Shown piece by piece: positions 1 through 10,073 of a stretch of 64,000 nt of DNA. Under the pieces are notes generated by a model. That model was not told the origin of the DNA, did no database searches, and worked only from the letters and a program-made list of their open reading frames with translations. Position 1 is the stretch's first letter, and every line of letters begins with the position of its first letter. Source of the stretch: Burkholderiales bacterium (GTDB lineage Bacteria > Pseudomonadota > Gammaproteobacteria > Burkholderiales > Burkholderiaceae_C); contig JACRNC010000020.1 in NCBI GenBank assembly GCA_016219375.1, forward strand, positions 124,001 to 188,000. The letters run 5' to 3'. Position numbers and translations under genes: made by a program.

Positions 1-252
1 TTGCAGCACCACCGGGCGGCGGAACTGCCACCCGCGCCCGCAACGTGGCGGGACAACGGGCGACGCCCTCGTGAGGCGGAATCAGGGCCTGCGCGGTCAA
101 ATTGAAGAAGCCGCCGCATGAGCGGCCCCTCTGACCAGATCGGGAACTGGCGATTATCGCATTCCCGCAGTCGGGTGGCGCGCTGACATAATCCCCCGCG
201 ACTTCATCCCGGCAGCACCCGCTGCGGCCTTGGCCGCGGCCCCGATCCGTCC

Positions 253-819
253 TTGGCCTCCGACTCCGAACTCAACGCGTTCCTCAAGAGCGTCGAAGCC
301 CGGGCTTTCAAGCGTGCGGTGTATGCGGTGCGCGACCAGGATGCCGCGCTCGACATCGTGCAGGACACGATGATCCGCCTGGCGCAGAGCTATGGGCACC
401 ATGCCCCGGCCGAGTGGCCGATGCTGTTTCAGCGCATCCTCTCCAACGCGATCATGGACTGGTTCCGCCGCCAGAAAGTGCGGCGGTCGGTGATGCTCAA
501 CTTCACCGACCTGGAAGCCCCTGGCGAGGAAGACGGCTCCACCGCTGACCTGCTGGAAACCCTGATGACGGGCGGCGCCGAGGGCGAAAGCGCCGCCGAG
601 GCGTTTTCTCGCACCGAGACGCTGGAGGCGATCGAGGAGGAACTGGGGCGGCTGCCCCACCGTCAACGCGAGGCGTTTCTGCTGCGTTACTGGGAGGAAC
701 TGGACCTGGCCGAAACCGCGGAGGCGATGGGCTGCTCGGAGGGCAGCGTCAAGACCCATTGCTGGCGGGCCGTGCAGGCCCTAGCCAAGGCCCTGAAGCT
801 TCGAGGAGTGAGCCCATGA
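253..819 (+). CDS. RNA polymerase ECF-type sigma factor
   Basis: An alternative sigma factor of 188 residues that would direct RNA polymerase to a small regulon. A region-2-like segment lies around residues 12-80 (DIVQDTMIRLAQSY), and a region-4 helix-turn-helix around 125-180 (LPHRQREAFLLRYW, then GCSEGSVKTHCWRA). The only reasonable upstream start is TTG with no clear ribosome binding site, so the N-terminus is uncertain. Its stop overlaps the next start by ATGA, and DUF3619 and DUF3106 genes follow in the same tight operon. A transmembrane protein directly behind an ECF gene is the usual place for an anti-sigma factor, so this may be a signal-controlled sigma factor; that role is inferred. 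Confidence 0.88.
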   Translation: MASDSELNAFLKSVEARAFKRAVYAVRDQDAALDIVQDTMIRLAQSYGHHAPAEWPMLFQRILSNAIMDWFRRQKVRRSVMLNFTDLEAPGEEDGSTADLLETLMTGGAEGESAAEAFSRTETLEAIEEELGRLPHRQREAFLLRYWEELDLAETAEAMGCSEGSVKTHCWRAVQALAKALKLRGVSP

Positions 820-1292
820 ACCGCGACCCAGCCGACCGCACCGCGGCCCTGAGCGGCGCCGAGCGCGAGGCACTGGCCGCGCGCTTTGCGCTGCGGCTGT
901 GCGCCCGCCTGCCCGACGGCGCGGCCGGCCTGCCGCACGGTGTGGCCGATCGCCTGGCCGCTGCGCGCGCCCGCGCGTTGCAGGCCGTGCCGCAGGCTGC
1001 CGCGGTGCGTCAGCCGCAATGGCACACCGCGCTGGCCGGCGCCGGGATGTCGGGCACACGGGCGGGCCGGGGCGGCGGAAATGACGGCGGCGCCTGGTGG
1101 AAGCTTGCCTCTGCCCTGCCGCTGCTCGTGCTGGTGGCCGGCTTGGGCGCAATCGCGTGGTGGGAGCAGGCCGAGCGGGCCGACGCGGCAGCCGAGGTGG
1201 ATGCCGCCCTGCTGGCCGACTACGTGCCGCCGGACGCCTATGCCGACCCCGGCTTTGCGGAATTCCTGCGCGCGGAGCGGCTGCAGCCGTGA
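816..1292 (+). CDS. DUF3619 family membrane protein, possible anti-sigma factor
   Basis: A 158-residue protein of the DUF3619 type. It has about 90 soluble residues, then a Gly-rich stretch, one hydrophobic helix near residues 93-112 (ASALPLLVLVAGLGAIAWW) and a short acidic tail. This single-span layout, with start codon overlapping the stop of the ECF sigma gene (ATGA), is what a membrane-bound anti-sigma factor would look like. No function is established for the family as far as I know, so the anti-sigma role is inference. The start at ATG 816 is well supported by the 4-base overlap. Confidence 0.8.
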   Translation: MNRDPADRTAALSGAEREALAARFALRLCARLPDGAAGLPHGVADRLAAARARALQAVPQAAAVRQPQWHTALAGAGMSGTRAGRGGGNDGGAWWKLASALPLLVLVAGLGAIAWWEQAERADAAAEVDAALLADYVPPDAYADPGFAEFLRAERLQP

Positions 1293-2077
1293 CACGCCGG
1301 ACGGACTGGGCAGTGCGACGGCGGCCGGCCGGCCTGCTGCTGGCCGGCGTGCTTGCGGCACTGGTGGCGGCAGCCGCCACGGCTGCGGGCGGCCATGCGC
1401 CTGCGCCTGCAGTGGCGCTGAGCGGGGACCCGACCTGGCGTGAGCTGAGCCCCGCGCAGCGCCAGGCCTTGGCCCCCCTGGCCCGCGAATGGGAGCGCCT
1501 GCCTGCCGACAGCAAGAGCAAGTGGGTGGCGCTGGCCAACCGCTTCCCGTCGATGAGTGCAGAGGAGCGCCAGCGCGTGCAGGCGCGCATGGCCGACTGG
1601 GCGCGCACGTCGCCGCGCCAGCGGGGCGAAGCCCGGCTGCGCTTTCAGGAAGCGCGCACCCTGAGCCCGGCTGAGCGCCAGGCCCGCTGGGAGGCTTATC
1701 GCAACCTGCCGCCGGAGCAGCGACAGCAGCTCGCGGAGACGGCGTCCAAGCGCCGCCAGCAGGCTGGACGTGCAACCGCGGCCGACACGTCCGCCGGCAA
1801 GGCGGCCGTGCCCGCCCGCCCGCAGCGCGACGACGCAGACGGGCTGCGCAAATCCAACATCGTCCCGCCCCCGCAGCCGGCCGCCCGCAAGTCCATCGCC
1901 CCCTCTGTGGTGCAGACGCGGCCGGGCGCCACGACCTCGCTGATCAACCGCCGGCCCGAGCCGGCGCCCTACATCAAGCCCGGGCAGCCCAAGGTCGCGC
2001 CCGGGCCTGCCGCGGCCTCGGCTGCGGTTCAGGCCGCTACGCCGGCACGGGCCGCCTCGGCGCCGCACAAGCGCTGA
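1289..2077 (+). CDS. DUF3106 domain protein, exported
   Basis: A 262-residue protein starting at a GTG that overlaps the preceding stop (GTGA). The N-terminus has arginines followed by a hydrophobic stretch ending near AAAATAAGG, which looks like a signal peptide. The middle (about residues 45-150) is helical and repetitive, with recurring LSPAQRQ / MSAEERQR / LSPAERQ / LPPEQRQQ units, typical of DUF3106. The last 100 residues are Pro/Ala-rich and probably disordered. Translational coupling to the sigma factor and DUF3619 genes suggests a periplasmic partner or sensor for that pair, which is inference. Confidence 0.8.
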   Translation: MTRRTDWAVRRRPAGLLLAGVLAALVAAAATAAGGHAPAPAVALSGDPTWRELSPAQRQALAPLAREWERLPADSKSKWVALANRFPSMSAEERQRVQARMADWARTSPRQRGEARLRFQEARTLSPAERQARWEAYRNLPPEQRQQLAETASKRRQQAGRATAADTSAGKAAVPARPQRDDADGLRKSNIVPPPQPAARKSIAPSVVQTRPGATTSLINRRPEPAPYIKPGQPKVAPGPAAASAAVQAATPARAASAPHKR

Positions 2078-2092
2078 CGCGATCGGGCGCTC

Positions 2093-2160
2093 CGCCCGCC
2101 CGCCCGCCCGCCCAGCCCAGCCCAGCCCAGCCCAGCCCAGCCCAGCCCAGCCCAGCCCAG
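2093..2160. repeat. Pentanucleotide tandem repeat, (CCCAG)10
   Basis: Ten perfect copies of CCCAG occupy 2111-2160, preceded at 2093-2112 by a run of GCCC tetranucleotide repeats. The tract lies 16 bases after the DUF3106 stop and about 155 bases before the RDD-family start. I see no gene across it; the Gly/Trp/Ala-rich translation on the minus strand is just the repeat read in frame. Such tracts change length by slipped-strand pairing. Confidence 0.95.
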
Positions 2161-2316
2161 CCCCGCTCGCTCGCCGCGACGCTGACGCCGACGCTGTGCA
2201 GCACGCCGGTGGCGATGGCATGCAGACCCGCAGCCTTGCAGCCAGGATGCGCCTGCCGGCGTAGCCCGCGTCGGGCGCCTACACTGCCGGCCCGCCGCCC
2301 TGCCCTTGTCCGACTC

Positions 2317-2811
2317 ATGCCCCTGACCGCTCCCAGCCTGCGCCGCCGCATGGCCGCCTTTCTGTATGAAGGCGTGCTGCTCTTCGGCGTGACCTTCTTT
2401 GCCGGCTATGTGTATGCCACGCTGACGCAGCAGCGGCATGCGCTGCAGGGCCATGCCGGGCTGCAGGCCTTTGTGTTCCTGGTGCTGGGCCTCTACTTCA
2501 CCTGGTTCTGGTCGCATGGCGGGCAGACGCTGGCGATGAAGACCTGGCGCATCCGGCTGGTGTCTGACGCCGGCGGCCCGGTGGCTCCGATGCGCGCGTT
2601 GTGCCGCTATCTGGCGAGCTGGGTGTGGCTGCTGCCGCCGCTGGGGCTGGCCTTTGCGCTGCACGGCGGTCGCAGCGGCGGGCTGGTGACGCTGGCCCTG
2701 CTGCTGTGGATCGGCGCTTATGCGCTGTCGTCCTTCCTGCAGCCGCAGCGCCAGTTCTGGCACGACGTGCTGTGCGGCACGCGGCTGGTGAGCGCGGAGG
2801 GCAAGCGATGA
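2317..2811 (+). CDS. RDD family membrane protein
   Basis: A 164-residue integral membrane protein of the RDD family, named for Arg-Asp-Asp residues in the first helix region, here degenerate. Hydrophobic helices are seen at about residues 18-38 (FLYEGVLLFGVTFFAGYV), 52-68 and 100-140, with the family-like KTWRIRLVSDAGG and RQFWHDVLCGTRLV segments. Members are small inner-membrane proteins; some act in ion exchange, but no substrate can be named here. The stop overlaps the next start (ATGA), tying it to the LOG-family gene. ATG 2317 was chosen because upstream in-frame codons are low-complexity. Confidence 0.82.
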   Translation: MPLTAPSLRRRMAAFLYEGVLLFGVTFFAGYVYATLTQQRHALQGHAGLQAFVFLVLGLYFTWFWSHGGQTLAMKTWRIRLVSDAGGPVAPMRALCRYLASWVWLLPPLGLAFALHGGRSGGLVTLALLLWIGAYALSSFLQPQRQFWHDVLCGTRLVSAEGKR

Positions 2812-3392
2812 GCGGCCCGCGCTTCAGCGTGTGCGTCTACTGTGGCTCGCGGCCGGGGGCGCTGCCGGCCTATGCGGATGCTGCGGCCGAGGTCGGCCGG
2901 CTGATCGGCGCAGCCGGCGGCCGGCTGGTCTACGGCGGCGGGCGCAGCGGGCTGATGGGTGTGGTGGCCGATGCCACGCTGGCCGCCGGTGGCGAGGTGG
3001 TCGGCATCATTCCGCGCAGCCTGATGGACCGCGAGCACGGCCACACCGGGCTGACCGAGCTGCATGTCGTGGAGACCATGCACGAGCGCAAGCAGATGAT
3101 GGCCGAGCGGGCCGATGCCTTCCTGACCCTGCCCGGCGGCATCGGAACGTTTGAGGAGCTGTTCGAGACCTGGACCTGGCTGCAGCTGGGCTACCACGCC
3201 AAGCCGGTGGGGCTGCTGGACGTGGCGGGCTACTACGGCCCGCTGCGGCAGATGCTGGCGCATACGGTGCAGCAGGGTTTCTTCAGCCCGCAGCAGCACG
3301 ACACGCTGCTGGTGGATGAGTCGGCCGAGCGGCTGCTGCAGCGGCTGCGGGCGGCCTGCAGAGGCAACGGCGAGGACTACTCGCGGATCTGA
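2808..3392 (+). CDS. TIGR00730 / LOG family Rossmann-fold protein
   Basis: A 194-residue cytoplasmic protein of the lysine-decarboxylase-like LOG family. Members cleave nucleoside monophosphates to base plus ribose 5-phosphate (cytokinin riboside 5'-monophosphate phosphoribohydrolases). The diagnostic PGGIGTFEE motif sits near residue 108 and an YGGGRSGLMG nucleotide-binding loop near residue 43. The length is normal. It overlaps the RDD gene by 4 bases. In bacteria that do not live on plants the physiological substrate is often unclear, so general AMP-type nucleotidase activity is as likely as cytokinin activation. Confidence 0.88.
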   Translation: MSGPRFSVCVYCGSRPGALPAYADAAAEVGRLIGAAGGRLVYGGGRSGLMGVVADATLAAGGEVVGIIPRSLMDREHGHTGLTELHVVETMHERKQMMAERADAFLTLPGGIGTFEELFETWTWLQLGYHAKPVGLLDVAGYYGPLRQMLAHTVQQGFFSPQQHDTLLVDESAERLLQRLRAACRGNGEDYSRI

Positions 3393-3505
3393 GCGGGCTG
3401 GGGCCGAGCACCGGCCCCGGCACGCGGCCCGAGCCGTCCATGCGAGGGGGGTTGCCGGCCCCACGAGCCTTGCGTGGCGGGCCGGCCTGCCGGCCTAAGA
3501 CTGCC

Positions 3506-5560
<2,055 letters not shown>

Positions 5561-5562
<2 letters not shown>

Positions 5563-6811
5563 GAGCGCAAGCCTGGGCGGAGAGGGAAGAGGCAAAGCCT
5601 CGGTCGATGAAGCGGCGGGCGATGGTAGCGGCGCCTCGTGGCGCATCCTGGTGCATGACGACCCGAGCGAGCTGGACGCCGCGGCCTGGTGCGAGCTGCT
5701 CGATGCCAGCCCCGTGCCGACGCCCTTCCTGCACCCCGGCTGGCTGGCCGCCCTGCACGACAGCGGCAGCGCCACCGCCGACACCGGCTGGACGCCCGTC
5801 TTCCTGACGGTGGTCGATGCGCAGGGCAGCTTGCAAGCGGCTTGCCCGCTCTACCTGAAGGCCCACTCCTACGGCGAATACGTCTTCGACTGGGCCTGGG
5901 CGCGGGCGCTGGAAGAAGCCGGCCAGCCCTACTACCCCAAGCTGCTGTGCGCCGTGCCCTTCACGCCGGTGCCGGGCTCGCGGCTGCTGGCGCGCAGCCA
6001 GGAGGCGCGGGCGGTGCTGCTGGCCGCCATGCAGCAGCTGGCGCGGCAGCACGGGCTGTCATCCGCCCACCTGCTCTTCATGGACGAGGCCGACCGCGCC
6101 GCGGCCCTGGCTGCCGGCTGGCAGCTGCGCGAGACGGTGCAGTTCCACTGGGAGAACCGCGCGCCGCAGCCTTACGCCGATTTCGCCGGCTTCCTCGCCA
6201 GCCTGCAGCGTGAGAAGCGCAAGAAGATCCAGCAGGAGCGCCGCCGCGTGGCCGAAGCGGGCGTGACGGTCAGCGTGCGCCACGGCGCGGCGATCACGCC
6301 GCAGGACTGGGATTTCTTCTACGCCTGCTATGCGGCGACCTACCGGGCGCACCACTCCAACCCCTACCTGACGCGCGATTTCTTCAGCCGCTGGGCGCAG
6401 GCGCTGCCGCAGACGCCGCTGCTCTTCATCGCCGAGCGCAACGGCCAGCGCATTGCCAGCTCGCTGCTGGTTGTCGATGCGACGCGCGGCGTGGCCTGGG
6501 GCCGCTACTGGGGCAGCCTGGAGTGGGTGCCCTGCCTGCACTTCGAGCTGTGCTACTACGCGCCGATCGCCTGGTGCATCGAGCAGGGACTGCAGCGCTT
6601 CGAGGGCGGCGCACAGGGCGAGCACAAGATGGCACGCGGCCTGCTGCCGGTGCGCACGTGGTCCGCCCACTGGCTGGCGCATCCGGGATTGGCCGAGGCG
6701 GTGGAGCGCTTCCTGGCCCGCGAGCGGCAGGCCATCGGTGCCTATGTGAGCGAGCTCGATGACCGCAATCCGTTCAAGCCCCCAGCGGGCGGCGCGACGG
6801 ATGCGGAATGA
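5561..6811 (+). CDS. GNAT-like acyltransferase, DUF482 / peptidoglycan bridge-type
   Basis: A 416-residue protein of the DUF482 (FemAB-like GNAT) family. Recognisable conserved segments are PTPFLHPGWL near the start, EKRKKIQQERR in the middle, and FEGGAQGEHKMARGLLPV near the end. The family is annotated as an acyltransferase related to peptidoglycan bridge formation; the substrate is unknown. The first 25 residues from ATG 5561 are Gly/Ser-rich and not typical of the family, and this ATG overlaps the nadE start on the other strand, so a start further inside (for example a GTG just before the WRILVHDD region) is possible. Confidence 0.85.
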
Positions 6812-6981
6812 TCTTTGCTCCGCCGTGAAGCGCCGGCCTGGGCAACGGCTCTGACGGTCGCTTCACCCCGCTGCGGGGCCGGTTGGCCTCCCCGCCCGCC
6901 ACCCAACGACCCAGCGGCCCAGGCCGCCACCAGGCCTCGCTCACCGCCATCCGTGCGGGCCCCTGAACCGGATTGACCGCC

Positions 6982-7530
6982 ATGCCCAGCTCAGCCGCCT
7001 CCCTGCCCCAGCCCGCCGATTGGCGGGCGGCTGTCGCGCCGCCGTGGCCCCCCGCGGTGCTGGACATCGAGGCCTCCGGCTTCGGCCGCGACAGCTATCC
7101 CATCGAGGTGGGCCTGATCCTGCCCGACGGCCGCGCCTGGTGCAGCCTGATCCGGCCCGAGCCGGGCTGGGAGCACTGGGACGAGGCGGCCGAGGCCATC
7201 CACGGCATCACGCGCGACACCGCCGTGCGCCACGGCCGCCCGGCGCTCGAGGTGGCGCGCACGCTCAACGACTGGCTGCGCGGCATGGTGGCCTACTCCG
7301 ACGCCTGGGCCCACGACTACCCCTGGCTGGCCTTGCTCTACGAGGTGGCCGACATGATGCCGGCCTTCCGCCTGGACAACCTGCGCGCCCTGCTGACCGA
7401 GCAGGAGGCCGCCCGCTGGCACGCGCTGAAGGCGCAGGTCGAGCAGAGCGAGCAGCTGGTGCGCCACCGCGCCAGCACCGATGCGCGGTTGCTGCAGTAC
7501 ACGCTGCAGCGCTTGCGGCCGCTGGGCTAG
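6982..7530 (+). CDS. 3'-5' exonuclease of the DnaQ (DEDD) superfamily
   Basis: A 182-residue exonuclease-like protein. The first metal-binding motif VLDIEASGFG is present with its Asp and Glu, and AWAHDYPWL and HRASTDARLL carry the later Asp residues, with His before the final Asp as in DEDDh enzymes. It has only a nuclease domain and no polymerase or other fusion, so a role in trimming DNA or RNA ends is all that can be said. ATG 6982 is preferred to an in-frame TTG at 6973. It converges on the kinase gene downstream with 25 bases between the stops. Confidence 0.8.
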   Translation: MPSSAASLPQPADWRAAVAPPWPPAVLDIEASGFGRDSYPIEVGLILPDGRAWCSLIRPEPGWEHWDEAAEAIHGITRDTAVRHGRPALEVARTLNDWLRGMVAYSDAWAHDYPWLALLYEVADMMPAFRLDNLRALLTEQEAARWHALKAQVEQSEQLVRHRASTDARLLQYTLQRLRPLG

Positions 7531-7555
7531 CCATCAGCGGCCGGCCCTGGCCGGA

Positions 7556-9475
7556 TCAGGGAAAGAGCTGCCGGTTGGCTTCTTCCTGCGCGCGCATGCG
7601 GGCGCATTCCGGGTGTCGGGTGTATTCCGGCCGGCTGCAGTAGCGCTTCATGCACAGGGCCAGGGCGATGAAGACGCGGTCGCCGCAGGCGGCGCGCGGG
7701 TTCAGCGGGCTGGCGGCCGCTTCACGGCGCGGCGCGGGCGGCTCGGCCGGCGTGCGGCCGGCATGAGCCGGGATGGCGCGCGAGCTGCCCTCGCCCTGGG
7801 CGGCAGGCGCGGGCCGGTCGGCAGCGGGCTGGGATGTGCCGCCGGTCGCCGAGCGGGCGACGTCACGCGCGGCCTCGCGGCCCGCCAAGGCGCGCTCCGG
7901 CGCGGCGGCATCGGCAGACAAGGTCGATCGGCCGCGCGCTGCGCCTTGCCCGGCGGTGGACGGCCCGGTGCCGGCTAGCGGCGCGGCTGCGGTGGCCGAG
8001 GCGCGGCTCGAATCACCGTTGGCAGCCCCTGTTGAGGCGCCGTTGGAGGCACCTGCTGAGGAACCGGTCGAGCCGCCCGGCAGCGCCCCGGTGGCCGTGC
8101 CGACCGCGGACGGCGCCTGCGGGGCGGCGCCGCGCTTGAGCATGCTGTTGAGGCCCCAGGCCGCGGCCAGGCCGAGCACGGCGACCACGCCGACGGCCGC
8201 CAGCAGCCTGCGCGGGCTGGTCGGCTCGGCGGCGGCGGACGCGGGCACCGGCTGCGTGGGTATCCAGGTGGCCGCTGAGGCGGGCCGCGGCGATCCGGCC
8301 ACCGGCTGGCCCGAAGCCGGATCGCGCGGCGCGACCGGCCCCGGGTCGGGCGCGGTGACGTCGATCACGGCCGCCTCACCCGACATTTCTTCGGCCATCT
8401 CCCCGGACAGCATCTGGCGCAGCGGGCTGGCCGCGGGCACCGTGGTCGCGTAGGCCTGCGGATCCTGGCGGCCGTGCACGCTGCCGACGAAGACCGTGCG
8501 CTCCAGCGCGGGCGGCACGTGCGCCGGCTCGGCAGGGGCTGCGGTCTGGCCATCCATGCCGGCGCGCCACAGGCCAACGCTGGGCGGGCGCTCGTCGGGC
8601 CGCACCGCCAGGGCATGGTCGATGGCCGCCAGGAAGGCGGCCGAGTAGGGTCGGCCGAAGTCGCGCGCCAGCGCCGGCGCCATGCCCGCCAGGGGCGGCA
8701 GCTCGTCGTGCACCGCGCGGGCGGTGGCCGGCATGGGCGGGCGGCCGGTGATGCAGTAGTGCACCACCGCGGCCAGCGCGTAGATGTCGGTCCACGGGCC
8801 CTGGCGCAGGTGGGGCGACTCGGCGTACTGCTCGATGGGCGCGAAGCTGGGCTTGACGATGGCCGTGAGCGTCTGCGTGTTGTCGCCGATGACGCGGCGG
8901 GCGGCGCCGAAGTCCAGCAGCACCGGCAGCGCGTGGCCCTGCTCCCCGCTGGCGTCGCCCAGCAGCAGGATGTTGTCCGGCGCGATGTCGCGATGGAAGA
9001 CCTGCGCCTTGTGCAGCACGTCCAGCGCGCCCAGCAGCGGGTCCAGCAGGCTGCGCAGCCAGGCCTGCGTGGGCGGTTGGCCCATCGCGCGGCGGGCCTC
9101 CAGCAGCGTCGCGCCCTCGTACCAGGGCATGACCATGTAGGCGGTGTCGTTGGCCTCCCAGAAGCGGTAGACCTTGACCAGTGCGGGATGGTCGAAGCGG
9201 GCCAGCAGCCGCGCCTCGTTGATGAAGGAGCGCAGGCCCAGCTGGAAGGTCTCGGCATGGCCGGCGCTGCGCAGCGCGACGCGGTGCTCGGCGCCGCGCG
9301 TGGCCAGCGCCGCCGGCATGTACTCCTTGACCGCGACCCGGCGCTCCAGCGCGTGATCGAAGGCGCGGTAGACGATGCCGAAGCCGCCGACGCCCAGCAC
9401 GCATTCGATCTCGAACTCGCCGAGCCGGCTGCCGGCGGGCAGGGCATCGTGTTCGGAAACGGTGGGCGGCGACAT
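7556..9475 (-). CDS. Membrane-anchored serine/threonine protein kinase
   Basis: A 639-residue Hanks-type kinase. The catalytic domain fills about residues 15-290: glycine loop LGVGGFGIVY near 30, Lys in VAVKEY near 47, HRDIAPDN near 158 and DFGAAR near 187, so all key residues are present and it should be active. After a Pro-rich linker a single transmembrane helix lies near 423-445. The remaining 190 residues would be periplasmic: a Ser/Gly/Ala-rich linker and a C-terminal patch with four or five cysteines (RAACGD, CMKRYC, PECARM). No phosphatase or FHA partner gene is adjacent. It may sense an envelope signal; this is inferred from topology. Confidence 0.9.
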   Translation of the reverse strand: MSPPTVSEHDALPAGSRLGEFEIECVLGVGGFGIVYRAFDHALERRVAVKEYMPAALATRGAEHRVALRSAGHAETFQLGLRSFINEARLLARFDHPALVKVYRFWEANDTAYMVMPWYEGATLLEARRAMGQPPTQAWLRSLLDPLLGALDVLHKAQVFHRDIAPDNILLLGDASGEQGHALPVLLDFGAARRVIGDNTQTLTAIVKPSFAPIEQYAESPHLRQGPWTDIYALAAVVHYCITGRPPMPATARAVHDELPPLAGMAPALARDFGRPYSAAFLAAIDHALAVRPDERPPSVGLWRAGMDGQTAAPAEPAHVPPALERTVFVGSVHGRQDPQAYATTVPAASPLRQMLSGEMAEEMSGEAAVIDVTAPDPGPVAPRDPASGQPVAGSPRPASAATWIPTQPVPASAAAEPTSPRRLLAAVGVVAVLGLAAAWGLNSMLKRGAAPQAPSAVGTATGALPGGSTGSSAGASNGASTGAANGDSSRASATAAAPLAGTGPSTAGQGAARGRSTLSADAAAPERALAGREAARDVARSATGGTSQPAADRPAPAAQGEGSSRAIPAHAGRTPAEPPAPRREAAASPLNPRAACGDRVFIALALCMKRYCSRPEYTRHPECARMRAQEEANRQLFP

Positions 9476-10073
9476 GGAGAAAAGAAGGACGGCAGACGGC
9501 CCGCAGAGCAAGGGCGGCAGCTTAACCGAGGGGGATGCGCCGCCCTCTGCTGGTATGCACGCCTGAGGGCCTGCGGGGACACACCTTCTCACGCTTGCGC
9601 CACCCGCATGCCGCCTGCGGCGCCGCGATGGGCAGGGCTTTCCGGGGGCAGCAAGCTTTACCGGCGCTTTGGCTGCGAGGGCGGTGGGTCGATCGGCGTG
9701 GCAAAAGCGGAGGGCAAGCAGGACCCAGCCGCCCGCGGAGCAGGCCCCCGCGATGCAGTGGCAGCCTCGGCTCGCATGCGGTTTGCCTGGTTGGTATAAA
9801 CGCCAATACCCCGAGCACCTGCCGCGCGCCTTGCCAGATCTGGCCCGGTTGCGCGGCCCGGCTGTGCCGCCTGCCCACCCGGCAGCGCCCGCCGGACCAG
9901 ACCCACCCTTTCTTCGTCGGCCCGCAGCCCCGCGCTGCCCGCCCGACGTCCGTCGCGGGCCTTGCGGGGCCGTGAGCACCGGCCGCCTTGCGCCGCCCGT
10001 GCCACGGGGCCGTCGCCCGTTGCGGCGGCGGTGCCAGCAGCGTGCGGCTCATCCGTCCAACACGGTCAGTCGC
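9476..10073. other. Divergent intergenic region without recognisable gene
   Basis: About 600 bases lie between the divergent kinase and NADH dehydrogenase genes. Open frames run through it on both strands, but their translations are Arg/Pro/Ala-rich and match nothing I recognise, as expected in GC-rich non-coding DNA. A TATAAA at 9795-9800 resembles a -10 box for the plus strand, but no -35 box fits at the right distance. Promoters for both flanking genes must be here; I cannot place them. Confidence 0.5.

Noticed and set aside
1-119. Open frame on the minus strand from an ATG at 119 running out of the window
   Set aside because: It is short, Arg/Gly-rich and resembles no protein I know. It could be a leader of a gene beyond the window, but nothing here supports that.
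2037-2221. Repetitive Gly-Leu-Gly-Trp-Ala protein on the minus strand
   Set aside because: It is only the (CCCAG)10 tract translated; a 5-base repeat gives periodic protein in every frame.
3395-3460. GC-rich hairpin (GGGGCCG/CGGCCCC) between the LOG gene and glnB as terminator
   Set aside because: No U-rich tract follows on either strand, and stems of this kind are frequent by chance here.
9795-9800. TATAAA as promoter of the NDH-2 gene
   Set aside because: No -35 box fits within 15-19 bases upstream and it lies 274 bases before the start codon.
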